Origin: an uncultured Agrobacterium sp.
Lineage (GTDB): Bacteria > Pseudomonadota > Alphaproteobacteria > Rhizobiales > Rhizobiaceae
Assembly: GCA_913777615.1 (NCBI GenBank)
Contig: CAJYTK010000001.1
Coordinates: 156,786 to 220,785 of the forward strand
DNA: 64,000 nucleotides
Direction: 5' to 3'
This document shows, in pieces, positions 1 through 8,294 of this stretch (the first letter of the stretch is position 1; each line of letters starts with the position of its first letter). Made by a program: the position numbers and the translations under genes. The notes beneath the pieces are model-generated. The model was not told where the DNA came from. It saw nothing but the letters and a program-made list of their open reading frames with translations, and searched no databases.

Positions 1-1
1 C

Positions 2-1609
2 TTCGATTCCGGGTTCAGTACGCCTTTACAGACATTCCGGCTCTCATCACGACCGGCCGTGACACTCGCGACGCTTGGCGTGGTGCTGACCGCCGTGTTC
101 TTTGCCGGTGCAGCCGCCCTGCTCCTCGGCCTTTCCTGGCTCGAAGGCCTGCTGCTTGGCTCCATCGTGGCATCCACAGATGCCGCAGCCGTTTTCTTCC
201 TGCTGCGCATCGGCGGCATTCATATCCGCGATCAGGTACGCTCGACGCTTGAGGTTGAATCCGGCACCAACGACCCCATGGCGATCTTTCTCACCATCGC
301 TTTGGTAGAGGTGGTGAGCCGTGGCAAGGGGCTCGCCGGCTTCGACAGCGGTTTCATCCTGATGTTCTTCAAGGAAATGGGCCTTGGCCTGATCTTTGGC
401 ATTCTTGGCGGCCTGATGATCGTCAACGTCGTCAACCGCTTCACCATGGATCGCGGGCTCGCACCCATCCTTGTCCTGGCGCTGGCGCTTCTCGTCTTCT
501 CCTTTACCGGCGCGCTGCATGGAAGTGGCTTTCTCGCCGTTTATGTCGCGGGCATCGTTGCGGGCAACCGCAAGATTTTCGCCAAGGGCGCGATCCGTCG
601 CTTCCATGAGGGGATGACCTGGCTGGCGCAGATCATCATGTTCCTGATGCTCGGTCTGCTGGCCACACCCTCGCAGTTTCCGGCCATCATCCTGCCCGCC
701 GTCCTGCTCGCCCTCTTCCTCATCTTCATCGCCAGGCCCCTTGCAGTGTGGCTGAGCCTGATGCCGTTCAACTACACCCAGCAGGAAACAAGCTTCGTCG
801 CCTGGGTCGGTCTTCGTGGTGCGGTTTCCATTCTGCTGGCGCTGCTGCCGACGCTCGGCGGGCTGAACAATGCCGAGATCTACTTCAACGCCGCCTTCAT
901 CATCGTGCTCGTCTCACTTCTGCTGCAGGGTTGGACCATCAAGCCCGTCGCAACCCGCCTTGGCCTCGTCGTGCCGCCCCGTATGGGCGAGGTGGACAAG
1001 CTGGAAGTGGATCTACCGGGCACGGCCACCCACGAGCTTATCTCTTACCGCGTGGCCAAGGGCAGCGCCATTCTGCAGGGCGAGCGCATTCCCCGCTGGG
1101 CGATGCCGTCTCTGGTGGTGCGCGATGGCAAGTCCATCCGTTATCAATATGCAGGAAGGCTCCGGGAAAACGATCTGGTCTATATTTTCGTCATGCCAAG
1201 CTATGCACGGCTTCTGGACCGGCTCTTTGCCAGCGCGAAGCCCGTGACCAAAGACGACGAGGATCTTTTCGGCACCTTCTCCATTGCGCCGCAACGTCCG
1301 GCCAAAGAGCTGGACGCCTCCTATGGACCCGGCCTGATTACCGCGCAGGAACAGTCCCTCACCGTGGGCGAGCTCATCGAAGCCCGCCTTGGCGGAAAGG
1401 CCGAATATGCCGACCGTATCCGCCTTGGCTCGCTGATCCTGATCGTTCGGGATCTTGATGAAACACACGCCATTTCCAGTATCGGCATCTCGCTCGAGCC
1501 AGTCGCGCCCGCCACCACACTGCCGATCTTCATCAGCCTCAAAGACATCATCCACCGCGCCCGCGAACACCGTCGGGAAAAGCGCAAAGCCCGCCTGAAC
1601 ACGAAGTGA
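2..1609 (+). CDS. nhaP2: Potassium/proton antiporter, CPA1 family (NhaP2/CvrA type), 5'-truncated by window edge
   Basis: Inner-membrane cation/proton antiporter. The reading frame is open to base 2, and the residues before the first possible start (GTG at 59) continue the transporter fold, so the true start lies upstream of the window. About 535 residues are visible: a multi-helix exchanger domain to roughly residue 320, a TrkA-C/RCK-C-like domain at about 330-400 (with 'ENDLVYIFVMP') and a CorC/HlyC-like cytosolic domain at about 420-515. This three-part architecture is typical of NhaP2/CvrA proteins that expel K+ in exchange for protons. It ends in a basic tail. pgk follows about 100 bp later and probably has its own promoter. 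The family is secure; ion specificity is inferred. Confidence 0.88.
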   Translation, partial: FDSGFSTPLQTFRLSSRPAVTLATLGVVLTAVFFAGAAALLLGLSWLEGLLLGSIVASTDAAAVFFLLRIGGIHIRDQVRSTLEVESGTNDPMAIFLTIALVEVVSRGKGLAGFDSGFILMFFKEMGLGLIFGILGGLMIVNVVNRFTMDRGLAPILVLALALLVFSFTGALHGSGFLAVYVAGIVAGNRKIFAKGAIRRFHEGMTWLAQIIMFLMLGLLATPSQFPAIILPAVLLALFLIFIARPLAVWLSLMPFNYTQQETSFVAWVGLRGAVSILLALLPTLGGLNNAEIYFNAAFIIVLVSLLLQGWTIKPVATRLGLVVPPRMGEVDKLEVDLPGTATHELISYRVAKGSAILQGERIPRWAMPSLVVRDGKSIRYQYAGRLRENDLVYIFVMPSYARLLDRLFASAKPVTKDDEDLFGTFSIAPQRPAKELDASYGPGLITAQEQSLTVGELIEARLGGKAEYADRIRLGSLILIVRDLDETHAISSIGISLEPVAPATTLPIFISLKDIIHRAREHRREKRKARLNTK

Positions 1610-1710
1610 AAGCGCGTCATTGCATCGTGACGAAAACGCCTTGCACAGCCGGTCAGGCATAGTATGGTCGCGCCCGAAATATTGTTTGAACACCAGGACA
1701 GGATCGATCT

Positions 1711-2913
1711 ATGCCCGCCTTCAAGACCCTTGACGACCTCACCGACATCTCCGGAAAGCGTGTTCTCGTCCGCGTCGATCTCAACGTGCCGGTCGCGGAC
1801 GGCAAGGTAACGGACACGACCCGCCTCGAGCGCGTTGCTCCGACCATTCTCGAACTGTCCGAAAAGGGTGCCAAGGTCATTCTGCTTGCTCATTTCGGCC
1901 GTCCGAAAGGTGAGCCTGTCGCGGACATGTCCCTGTCCCTGATCGCACCGGCATTGGAAGAGGTTCTCGACCATAGCGTGCTCTTTGCCAGCGATTCCAT
2001 CGGTGAAGCCTCAGCAGATGCGATTGCCAAGATGAATGATGGCGATATCCTGCTTCTGGAAAACACCCGTTTCCACAAGGGCGAGGAAAAGAACGATCCG
2101 GCCTTTACCGCAGAACTCGCCAAGAACGGCGATATCTACGTCAACGACGCCTTCTCCGCCGCCCACCGCGCCCATGCCTCCACTGAGGGTCTTGCCCGCC
2201 ATCTGCCGGCCTATGCTGGCCGCACCATGCAGGCCGAACTCGAAGCGCTGGAAAAGGGCCTCGGCGCCCCTGCCCGCCCGGTCGTTGCCATCGTCGGCGG
2301 CGCGAAGGTCTCCACCAAGATCGATCTGCTTATGAACCTCGTCAAGAAGGTCGACGCGCTGGTGATCGGCGGCGGCATGGCCAACACGTTCCTCGCTGCC
2401 CGCGGTACCCAGGTCGGCAAGTCGCTTTGCGAGCATGATCTCGCCGAAACCGCAAAGCAGATCATGATCGAAGCAGCGACCGCTGGCTGCGCCATCGTGC
2501 TGCCGGATGACGGCGTGGTTGCCCGCGAGTTCAAGGCCAATGCCGCCAACGAAGTCGTCGATATCAACGCCATCCCCGAAGACGCCATGATGCTGGATGT
2601 CGGCCCGAAGTCGGTCGAAGCCATCAACGGCTGGATTTCGCGCGCTGAAACGCTTGTCTGGAACGGCCCGCTCGGCGCCTTCGAAATCGAACCGTTCGAC
2701 ACGGCAACGGTTGCCGCAGCACGGCACGCCGCCGAATGCACCAAGTCCGGCAAGCTCGTCTCCGTCGCAGGCGGCGGTGATACGGTCGCAGCACTCAACC
2801 ACGCCGGTGTGGCGGAAGACTTCACCTATATCTCGACGGCTGGCGGCGCCTTCCTCGAATGGATGGAAGGCAAGGTGCTTCCAGGCGTCGCCATTCTGCA
2901 AGAGCAGAAGTAA
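1711..2913 (+). CDS. pgk: Phosphoglycerate kinase
   Basis: Cytosolic enzyme that transfers phosphate from 1,3-bisphosphoglycerate to ADP in glycolysis and runs in reverse in gluconeogenesis. It has 400 residues, the usual bacterial length. Visible motifs are the N-terminal signature '[11 protein letters not shown]' (residues about 18-28), the inter-lobe segment '[10 protein letters not shown]' and the C-terminal nucleotide-binding glycine loop '[10 protein letters not shown]'. The ATG at 1711 follows 'ggacaggatcgatct', a fair ribosome-binding site. A hairpin follows the stop codon, and the class I aldolase gene comes next, so two glycolytic genes are adjacent but separated by a 418-bp gap. 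Confidence 0.97.
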   Translation: MPAFKTLDDLTDISGKRVLVRVDLNVPVADGKVTDTTRLERVAPTILELSEKGAKVILLAHFGRPKGEPVADMSLSLIAPALEEVLDHSVLFASDSIGEASADAIAKMNDGDILLLENTRFHKGEEKNDPAFTAELAKNGDIYVNDAFSAAHRAHASTEGLARHLPAYAGRTMQAELEALEKGLGAPARPVVAIVGGAKVSTKIDLLMNLVKKVDALVIGGGMANTFLAARGTQVGKSLCEHDLAETAKQIMIEAATAGCAIVLPDDGVVAREFKANAANEVVDINAIPEDAMMLDVGPKSVEAINGWISRAETLVWNGPLGAFEIEPFDTATVAAARHAAECTKSGKLVSVAGGGDTVAALNHAGVAEDFTYISTAGGAFLEWMEGKVLPGVAILQEQK

Positions 2914-2941
2914 ACGGCGCTTCGCCCCCTAGACACTCCTT

Positions 2942-2965
2942 GCCAACGCCGCAACCGGCGTTGGC
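2942..2965. terminator. Hairpin downstream of pgk
   Basis: GCCAACGCCG and CGGCGTTGGC form a perfect 10-bp stem with a 4-nt loop 28 bases after the pgk stop. The run after it ('tcttgg') is only partly T-rich, so it may be a weak terminator or a 3'-end processing stem. Confidence 0.55.
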
Positions 2966-3331
2966 TCTTGGCTTAGGGCAGGACGGTACCTCCCTTACCA
3001 CGCCTTCGACTGGCATGATCCGAGAGTGCAGCCACGGCGCATCTCCTTCTACGGACGCCGATACATCGGCATGACGCCCAGCAAGACGCCAAGAGCCTGT
3101 AGAACATGCAGAGCGCCTTCCTTGGACCGCTGCACTTCTTCCTCTCCCGCAGATGACGGTGGAACCAAAAGCCAAAAAAAAACGTCTTCTCAGTCTGCAA
3201 TTTCACAGCTCAACCACGCCCGTAAAACATTCAAACGATTGAATATTCTTCGGTCGCTTCCGTAGGCGAAGACCGCCATCTTTCTGCCTCCGTCTGGTAC
3301 TCGGGTATGGTCATACACAGGGAGAATGGAA
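2966..3331. other. pgk-fda intergenic region with one small dyad
   Basis: No credible gene lies here; the short ORFs on both strands lack ribosome-binding sites and recognisable protein features. An A-rich tract occurs near 3176-3183. An inverted repeat ATTCAA-ACGA-TTGAAT at 3229-3244, about 90 bp before the aldolase start, could be an operator for the aldolase gene. No other structure was seen. Confidence 0.4.
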
Positions 3332-4357
3332 ATGACTGAACGTCTGGAAGACATTGCCTTGAAGATGATGTCGAGCGGCAAGGGACTGCTGGCGGCCGAT
3401 GAGTCCACCGGCACCATCAAGAAGCGTTTCGATACCATCGGCCTGGAATCCACCGAAACGAGCCGTCGTGACTATCGCGAGATGCTGTTTCGCACAGATG
3501 CTGCGATGACCAAATGCATCTCCGGCGTCATCCTCTACGAAGAGACGCTGTTCCAGAAGGCAGCCGATGGGACACCCTTAGTCGATATCATAAAGGCGGC
3601 AGGCGCCATTCCCGGCATCAAGGTGGATAAGGGCGCAAAACCGCAGGCCTTTTTCCCCGGCGAGACTGTGACCGAAGGCCTGGATGGCCTGGCGGACCGC
3701 CTGAAGACCTATTACGACGCCGGTGCGCGCTTTGCCAAATGGCGCGGCGTCATCAATATCGGCGATGGGCTTCCGACCTGGGGATCGATCAAAGCGGATT
3801 CGCAGGCGCTGGCCCGCTATGCAGCACTTTGCCAGCAGGCCGGTATCGTGCCGATCGTCGAGCCGGAAGTGCTGATGGATGGCAAACCGGGCACGCACAG
3901 TATCGATCGCTGCGCCGAGGTAACGGAATGGGTGCTGCGCACCGTCTTCACCGATCTCTATGATGCCCGCGTTAATCTGGAAGGCATGATCCTGAAACCC
4001 AATATGGTGATCGATGGCAAGAACGCCCGCAAGGCAAGCGTCGAAGAGGTCTCGGAAAAGACCGTGAAGGTGCTGAAGGCCACCGTGCCATCCGCAGTCC
4101 CTGGCATCGCCTTCCTATCCGGCGGCCAAACCTCGGAGGAAGCCACCGCCCACCTCTCGGCGATCAATGCCGGGTATGATCTGCCATGGTCCGTCACCTT
4201 CTCCTATGGCCGCGCGCTACAGGAAACCGCACTTCACGCTTGGGGCGGCAAGGCTGAAAACGTTGCCGCCGGCCAACGCGCCTTCCGCCATCGCGCCGAG
4301 ATGAATTCTCTGGCGGCCCTTGGAGACTGGAAGCAGGAGCTGGAGAACGCGGCATGA
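3332..4357 (+). CDS. fda: Fructose-bisphosphate aldolase, class I
   Basis: Cleaves fructose 1,6-bisphosphate into dihydroxyacetone phosphate and glyceraldehyde 3-phosphate through a Schiff base. The 341-residue protein has the class I signatures: 'GLLAADESTGTIKKRF' near the N terminus, the Schiff-base lysine K222 in 'GMILKPNMV', and 'FLSGGQTSEEATAHL'. An ATG at 3326 is also in frame, but the ATG at 3332 lies 7 nt from the AGGGAG ribosome-binding site (3319-3324), a better spacing. A strong terminator follows 25 bases after the stop. Adjacent to pgk, it suits a sugar-catabolic and gluconeogenic role. Confidence 0.96.
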   Translation: MTERLEDIALKMMSSGKGLLAADESTGTIKKRFDTIGLESTETSRRDYREMLFRTDAAMTKCISGVILYEETLFQKAADGTPLVDIIKAAGAIPGIKVDKGAKPQAFFPGETVTEGLDGLADRLKTYYDAGARFAKWRGVINIGDGLPTWGSIKADSQALARYAALCQQAGIVPIVEPEVLMDGKPGTHSIDRCAEVTEWVLRTVFTDLYDARVNLEGMILKPNMVIDGKNARKASVEEVSEKTVKVLKATVPSAVPGIAFLSGGQTSEEATAHLSAINAGYDLPWSVTFSYGRALQETALHAWGGKAENVAAGQRAFRHRAEMNSLAALGDWKQELENAA

Positions 4358-4382
4358 CGTCCGAGCACAATACTCAATGCAG

Positions 4383-4406
4383 GCCGCCCCACCGGGCGGC
4401 TTTTTT
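4383..4406 (+). terminator. Rho-independent terminator of fda
   Basis: GCCGCCC/GGGCGGC stem with a 4-nt loop followed by six T residues. Confidence 0.9.
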
Positions 4407-4570
4407 GCGGCACCCTTTTCCCACTCTCTTCAAATTTCGCACCGCCCGTCGCACTATGCGCCATAACAAGCCCGTCACCGTCCCGACAGCAACCCGACAG
4501 TCGGGCGGATGACGTGGTGTCCGGCGGCGGTTTGCGTGAATGTTGGCCTCGTCGAACCTTGGAGAGAATG

Positions 4571-5043
4571 ATGCTGGTACAGAAACTCAGGCTGCAGCGC
4601 GGCTGGTCGCAAGAGCAATTGGCAACCGTCAGTGGGCTCAGCGTGCGTACCATCCAGCGCATCGAACGCGGCCAATCGGCGAGCCTCGAAACGCTCTAAC
4701 ATCCGTCTTCAAGATCGACGTGTCGCAACTGACCGTGGAAAAGGAAACGGACATGCAAAGCATTGCTGTCAACGCAAGAGAAGCCGAGGAAGCCATCGCA
4801 TTCGAACGCGTGCGAAAGATCAAGAAATTCTATCTGCACGTCGCACAATATGTCGTGGTCATCGCCATGCTGGTCGTGATCAATCTCGTCACCAGCCCTC
4901 ATTAGTTCCGGGCCATCTGGCCAGCACTCGGCTGGGGCGTTGCCCTGGCTCTGAACGGGCTGACCACCTTCGATCTCGTACCTTTCCTCAATGCCACATG
5001 GGAAAGGAAGAAGGTCGAGGAACATCTCGGCCGCAAGCTCTGA
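4571..5043 (+). pseudogene. Broken XRE-type HTH / two-helix membrane (2TM) protein
   Basis: The first frame (4571-4699) encodes a 42-residue XRE-type helix-turn-helix ('GWSQEQLATVSGLS', 'RTIQRIERGQ') and stops in 'SLETL'. The protein then continues in another frame from about 4695 ('ALTSVFKIDVSQL'), runs through a hydrophobic segment ('VVVIAMLVVINLV') and hits TAG at 4903-4905. It resumes in the same frame ('FRAIWPALGWGVALALNG', 'HLGRKL') to TGA at 5041-5043. Joined, this makes a cytosolic DNA-binding domain fused to a two-helix 2TM domain. A 7-nt loss at 'acgctctaac' would restore 'LETLKALTSVF'. A GGAG sits 6 nt before the ATG at 4571. The two separate lesions point to a decayed regulator; sequencing error could explain one of them but is less likely for both. 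Confidence 0.8.
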
Positions 5044-5156
5044 TCCGCCTCACAGCCTGTTCAAAAAGTTGCCGTTGGCGCCTTAGCTAATCGCGTTGAC
5101 TGGATGGACTGCCACGCCCCTCCCAGCTGGAAGGGGTGCGCGCAGCCGGCATGATT

Positions 5157-5312
5157 TTATGGCCGCAAAAGCAGCACCAGCGTCCACAGCACAAAGGCGA
5201 CAACGGCGATTTTCCAGAAATCGGCACGTCGTCTAAAACCCGGGAAACCGAGCGGGCGGATAAGCTGGATGCCCATGGCAAGAAGTAGCAAAAGGCCGAT
5301 CGCCTTCGTCAT
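5157..5312 (-). CDS. Small two-helix membrane protein, 51 aa
   Basis: This short frame starts at an ATG (5312) and reads 'MTKAIGLLLLLAMGIQLIRP', then 'LGFPGFRRRADFWKIAVV' and 'AFVLWTLVLLLRP'. That is two hydrophobic segments separated by a basic loop, a typical small bacterial inner-membrane protein. The frame extends upstream to 5456, but those residues are arginine-rich and unlike a membrane protein, so the internal ATG is preferred. It stands alone, convergent with the pseudogene and divergent from the MFS gene. Function unknown; proteins of this type are common in rhizobia. Confidence 0.6.
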   Translation of the reverse strand: MTKAIGLLLLLAMGIQLIRPLGFPGFRRRADFWKIAVVAFVLWTLVLLLRP

Positions 5313-5562
5313 CGCGCAACCTTTTGGCTCAATCCGGCAAGCACCGCGCCGCCGTTTCTGCCATGTTCTGCGGGAACCGCCGGCAAGCGCTGACAGTTCA
5401 CTCGCAAATGTCTGTTTAAGGGCTTGCAGCATCCGCAAGCCAAATGTCAAACTCATTTCGACGTCGTCACAGAGCGGACATTTTTATGCTCACCATAACG
5501 GCCTCCAAAGCGAATCCACTGGCACGTGATACCCGCAATAGCATCGGCATGAGAGTGACTTT

Positions 5563-6846
5563 ATGAGCAGAAATATTCTTCCCGTATTCGCTCTCCTGAC
5601 CAGCACCCTCTTCCTTTTTCTCGGAAACGGCCTTCAAGGCCTGCTTTTGCCGGTGCGCGGTTCTGCGGAGGGTTACTCCAACGAGGTTCTCGGTTTTCTC
5701 GGCACGTCCTGGGCAACGGGCTTCGTCATCGGCTGCTTCGTGGCACCCGCGATCGTTCGCCGCGCGGGGCACATCCGCGCCTTCGGCAGCTTCGTGGCGC
5801 TGATTTGCCTTACCGTGCTGTTAACCGGGCTTTTCATCGATGACGTCGCCTGGGTGGGCCTGCGCGCACTCACCGGCTTTTGTACCGCCGGCACGTCCAT
5901 GATCATCGAAAGCTGGCTGAACGAGCGCGCCACCAATGAAAGCCGCGGCGCGATCTTCTCGCTCTATATCGCTATCACGCTGTTCGGCGTGGTCGCAGGT
6001 CAGTTGGTCATTCCCTTTGGCCATGTCGGCAACACTTCGCTCTTTATGGTCTGCGCCATCATCTATTGCGTTGCCATTCTGCCTGCCATGCTCTCCAAGG
6101 CGGAGAGCCCGCAGCCTTTGAAGAAGGTGAAACTCGATCTGCCGGCGCTCTATCGCAATTCGCCCGTCTCCTTCGTCGGCATCCTGCTGATCGGCATCGC
6201 CAACGGCGCCTATGGTACACTGTCGGCGGTCTTCGGCGCGCGCGCCGGTCTTGACCCCACCACCATCGCCATCATGGTCAGTTCCACCATATTCATCGGT
6301 GCGCTCGCCCAGTTTCCGGCTGGCAAGCTTTCCGACCGTATCGACCGCCGCTTCGTGCTGGCGGGGCTGGCGGCGCTTTGCGCTGTCGCAGGCCTTGCGA
6401 TCGCCACCGTCCAGCCGTCGCATGTCTATGTGCTGATCGGCATGATTGCGGTCTATGGTGCGGCGGCCAATGCGCTCTACCCAATCGCGGTCGCGCACGC
6501 TAATGACTTTGCGTCCTCCGAAGATTTCGTCAAGGTCTCGGGCGGCCTGCTGCTGCTCTACGGCATCGGCACCATTATCGGCCCGACCCTTGGCGGTCCG
6601 ATCATGACCTATTTCGGACCCTATGCGCTGTTCTTGGTAACGGCGACTTCACATCTGATGATAACCGCCTATTCTATCTTCCGCTCACGCAAGCGCGCGG
6701 CACTGACGACCGAGGAGAAGGACAACTTCTCCACTATGCCGACAGCACCTGCACCGCTGTTGACACCCGAAAGTGCCTCGCTTGATCCGAGAGCCCCGCA
6801 ATATCCTGAAGAGGAAGCAGATTTGCAAAAGGGAGCAGGAATATGA
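5563..6846 (+). CDS. MFS transporter (YcaD-like)
   Basis: A 427-residue inner-membrane major facilitator with about 12 predicted helices and a cytosolic C-terminal tail of roughly 55 residues. The N half contains 'GLLLPVRGSAEGYSNEVLGF' and 'MIIESWLNERATNESRGAIF', features of the YcaD/YfkF-like group, which has no well-defined substrate. The central 'GKLSDRIDRRFVL' is the MFS loop between helices 8 and 9. The ATG at 5563 follows 'gagagtgacttt'. The stop overlaps the ATG of the next gene (ATGA), so the two are translationally coupled. Substrate cannot be assigned from sequence. Confidence 0.88.
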   Translation: MSRNILPVFALLTSTLFLFLGNGLQGLLLPVRGSAEGYSNEVLGFLGTSWATGFVIGCFVAPAIVRRAGHIRAFGSFVALICLTVLLTGLFIDDVAWVGLRALTGFCTAGTSMIIESWLNERATNESRGAIFSLYIAITLFGVVAGQLVIPFGHVGNTSLFMVCAIIYCVAILPAMLSKAESPQPLKKVKLDLPALYRNSPVSFVGILLIGIANGAYGTLSAVFGARAGLDPTTIAIMVSSTIFIGALAQFPAGKLSDRIDRRFVLAGLAALCAVAGLAIATVQPSHVYVLIGMIAVYGAAANALYPIAVAHANDFASSEDFVKVSGGLLLLYGIGTIIGPTLGGPIMTYFGPYALFLVTATSHLMITAYSIFRSRKRAALTTEEKDNFSTMPTAPAPLLTPESASLDPRAPQYPEEEADLQKGAGI

Positions 6847-7040
6847 GTATTTTCGATGACGATCTTCCGCAAAAGCAAGGCGCGACCCACATTGTCGGCA
6901 GTGATCTGACGCTGCTTTCCGTGGACGAACTGACCGCCCGCATCAACATTCTGACTGGCGAGATCGAACGGCTGGAACAGGAGCGAGAGAAGAAGTCCGC
7001 TGGTCGCAAAGCGGCTGAAAGCCTATTTAGCGCCAGATGA
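6843..7040 (+). CDS. DUF1192 family small protein
   Basis: A 65-residue acidic to charged protein with 'LTLLSVDELTARINILTGEI' followed by a predicted helix rich in E, R and K ('ERLEQEREKKSAGRKAAE'). This matches the DUF1192 family of small alphaproteobacterial proteins, about 60 residues long, of unknown function and probably forming a short coiled coil. The start overlaps the stop of the MFS gene by 4 nt. A second ATG is not available, so the start is secure. Confidence 0.85.
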   Translation: MSIFDDDLPQKQGATHIVGSDLTLLSVDELTARINILTGEIERLEQEREKKSAGRKAAESLFSAR

Positions 7041-7092
7041 AAACCAATGCGGCCGACAAACGTTACGGCGCGCGACAGTTTTTCATTTACCA

Positions 7093-7107
7093 TTAACCAA
7101 ATATTAA
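7093..7107. promoter_or_regulatory. CtrA-type box, TTAA-N7-TTAA (upstream copy)
   Basis: TTAA-ccaaata-TTAA exactly matches the full CtrA recognition arrangement. It lies where a -35 would be for a putative -10 'TACTAT' at 7122-7127, just ahead of the candidate small RNA. CtrA is the master cell-cycle response regulator of alphaproteobacteria. Confidence 0.6.
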
Positions 7108-7131
7108 GCTTTCTGAGAGATTACTATACAT

Positions 7132-7231
7132 GTTCAGTTCTGCTGAACCTCAGGCAGTTTCTCCTATCGGCGAATTGGTCTGATTTTTCTCCCTGTTTTA
7201 CCTTGAGAGCCGCTTTTGCGGCTCTTTTTTT
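7132..7231 (+). ncRNA. Candidate trans-acting small RNA (about 100 nt)
   Basis: The segment starts with a hairpin GTTCAG-ttctg-CTGAAC (7132-7148), continues as an unstructured pyrimidine-rich stretch with 'tttctcc' and 'tttctccctg', which could pair with ribosome-binding sites, and ends in a strong intrinsic terminator (7206-7231). No ORF with a ribosome-binding site lies inside. The previous gene ends at 7040, too far for this to be simply its terminator region, and a -10-like TACTAT plus a CtrA-type box precede it. The layout resembles Hfq-binding rhizobial sRNAs; the family cannot be named by eye. Confidence 0.5.
7206..7231 (+). terminator. Intrinsic terminator of the candidate sRNA
   Basis: AGAGCCGC-ttt-TGCGGCTCT stem followed by seven T residues, well separated from any upstream CDS. 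Confidence 0.9.
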
Positions 7232-7263
7232 ATCTTGTTGGAAAACCTGCAAAACTGTGGGTA

Positions 7264-7278
7264 TTAACCTTTCTTTAA
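7264..7278. promoter_or_regulatory. CtrA-type box, TTAA-N7-TTAA (rcdA-proximal copy)
   Basis: TTAA-cctttct-TTAA, a second perfect half-site pair, 115 bp before the rcdA start and after the terminator. It is suitably placed to drive rcdA. In Caulobacter rcdA is reported to be CtrA-activated, which supports the assignment. Confidence 0.65.
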
Positions 7279-7392
7279 TAATCAGCTTGCGCATTTCAGC
7301 TATTGGTATCATCCTGAAAATACAAAGGCCGGAACAATTTACCCGCTAACTCCGTTGCCTCACCGTATCATGCGTAAGCAGGGATTAAAGAA

Positions 7393-7905
7393 ATGTCGGA
7401 ACAGGTTTTGAATACCATCAGCTTCGCCGGCCGCGCCGCAGCCTCGAACCAGTTCAAGACTCTCTATGCCGAGGGCATGGGCTTGGTGGAAGAAACGGCA
7501 AGCTACCTCGACGGCTCCGGTCGCGCAGCATCCAAGGTTCTCCCGCGCATGGCTTCGGTTCTTTACGCCGCAGAATCTATGCGCCTCACCACCCGCTTGA
7601 TGCAGATGGCATCGTGGCTGCTGCTGCAGCGCGCTGTCAACAATGGCGAAATGACCCGCGATCAGGTTCTGAACGAAAAGAACAAGGTGCGCCTCGATAA
7701 CTTTAACGTCGATCGCAACGCGCCGGGCTGGAACGATCTGCCGGAATCCTTCCGCGATCTGGTCGAGCGTTCGTTGCGCCTCCAGAACCGCGTTGCCCTT
7801 CTCGACCGCGAAATTTACCGCCCCACCGAGGCGAAGGTTCCCGACAACGAGAACAGCGTTCAGGCCCAGCTCAACCTGCTTCGCACCGCCTTCAACAGCA
7901 ACTGA
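7393..7905 (+). CDS. rcdA: RcdA-like protein (DUF1465), adaptor for CtrA degradation
   Basis: A 170-residue cytosolic helical protein of the DUF1465 family. In Caulobacter the family member RcdA works with CpdR and PopA to deliver CtrA to the ClpXP protease at the cell pole. Recognisable stretches are 'TLYAEGMGLVEETASYLDG', 'ESMRLTTRLMQMASWLLLQR' and 'LVERSLRLQNRVALLDREI', all predicted helices. The ATG at 7393 follows 'gggattaaagaa'. It is a single-gene unit: a terminator and a CtrA-type box precede it and a terminator follows. The role in this organism is inferred by homology. Confidence 0.85.
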   Translation: MSEQVLNTISFAGRAAASNQFKTLYAEGMGLVEETASYLDGSGRAASKVLPRMASVLYAAESMRLTTRLMQMASWLLLQRAVNNGEMTRDQVLNEKNKVRLDNFNVDRNAPGWNDLPESFRDLVERSLRLQNRVALLDREIYRPTEAKVPDNENSVQAQLNLLRTAFNSN

Positions 7906-7936
7906 TCGCGCAATTCCTATCGCATGATTTTGAAGA

Positions 7937-7959
7937 AGCAGGCTCCGGCCTGCTTTTTT
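7937..7959 (+). terminator. Rho-independent terminator of rcdA
   Basis: AGCAGGC/GCCTGCT stem with a 4-nt loop and a T6 tail, 31 bases after the stop. Confidence 0.9.
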
Positions 7960-8294
7960 ATTTGGCCGCAGTTTAAAGCTCGCTCGCAGCTACCCACCGT
8001 TCTGAGCCGGAGGCCGCGTGCCAACCTCTCATTGGGCGGCTTCGTAAAGTACCGGGTAACATCCTGGATCTGTTGTCTTTTGTTGAATCAAAACGTTCCG
8101 GACACGCGCGATGCGATAGCCAACAGGTTGGTGGCCGCCACGTCTGACGAAGCGATCACCCGGCGCATCTTAAGTTTCCGAGATAGGCCAGATTTCGAGC
8201 CGAAGCCGCATTAAGGAGTTGTCAACGATAGCGGAGCGTCTTTCGGCAAGCTGACTTCATTGATTAAAATCTTAACTCGAAAATATACTGAAAT
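7960..8294. other. Intergenic region, nothing recognisable
   Basis: No gene is supported. A frame across 7924-8214 lacks a ribosome-binding site and overlaps the rcdA terminator. The last 60 bases (from about 8235) become AT-rich and probably hold the promoter of the low-complexity ORF. Confidence 0.4.

Noticed and set aside
5373-5398. GGAAC-N18-GTT, a second EcfG-like promoter match
   Set aside because: It is 165 bp from the MFS gene and lies in the upstream part of the small membrane gene's antisense region. Chance matches to so short a motif are expected a few times in 64 kb on both strands.
7924-8214. 97-codon plus-strand frame after rcdA
   Set aside because: It starts inside the rcdA terminator region, has no ribosome-binding site and a composition unlike its neighbours' proteins.
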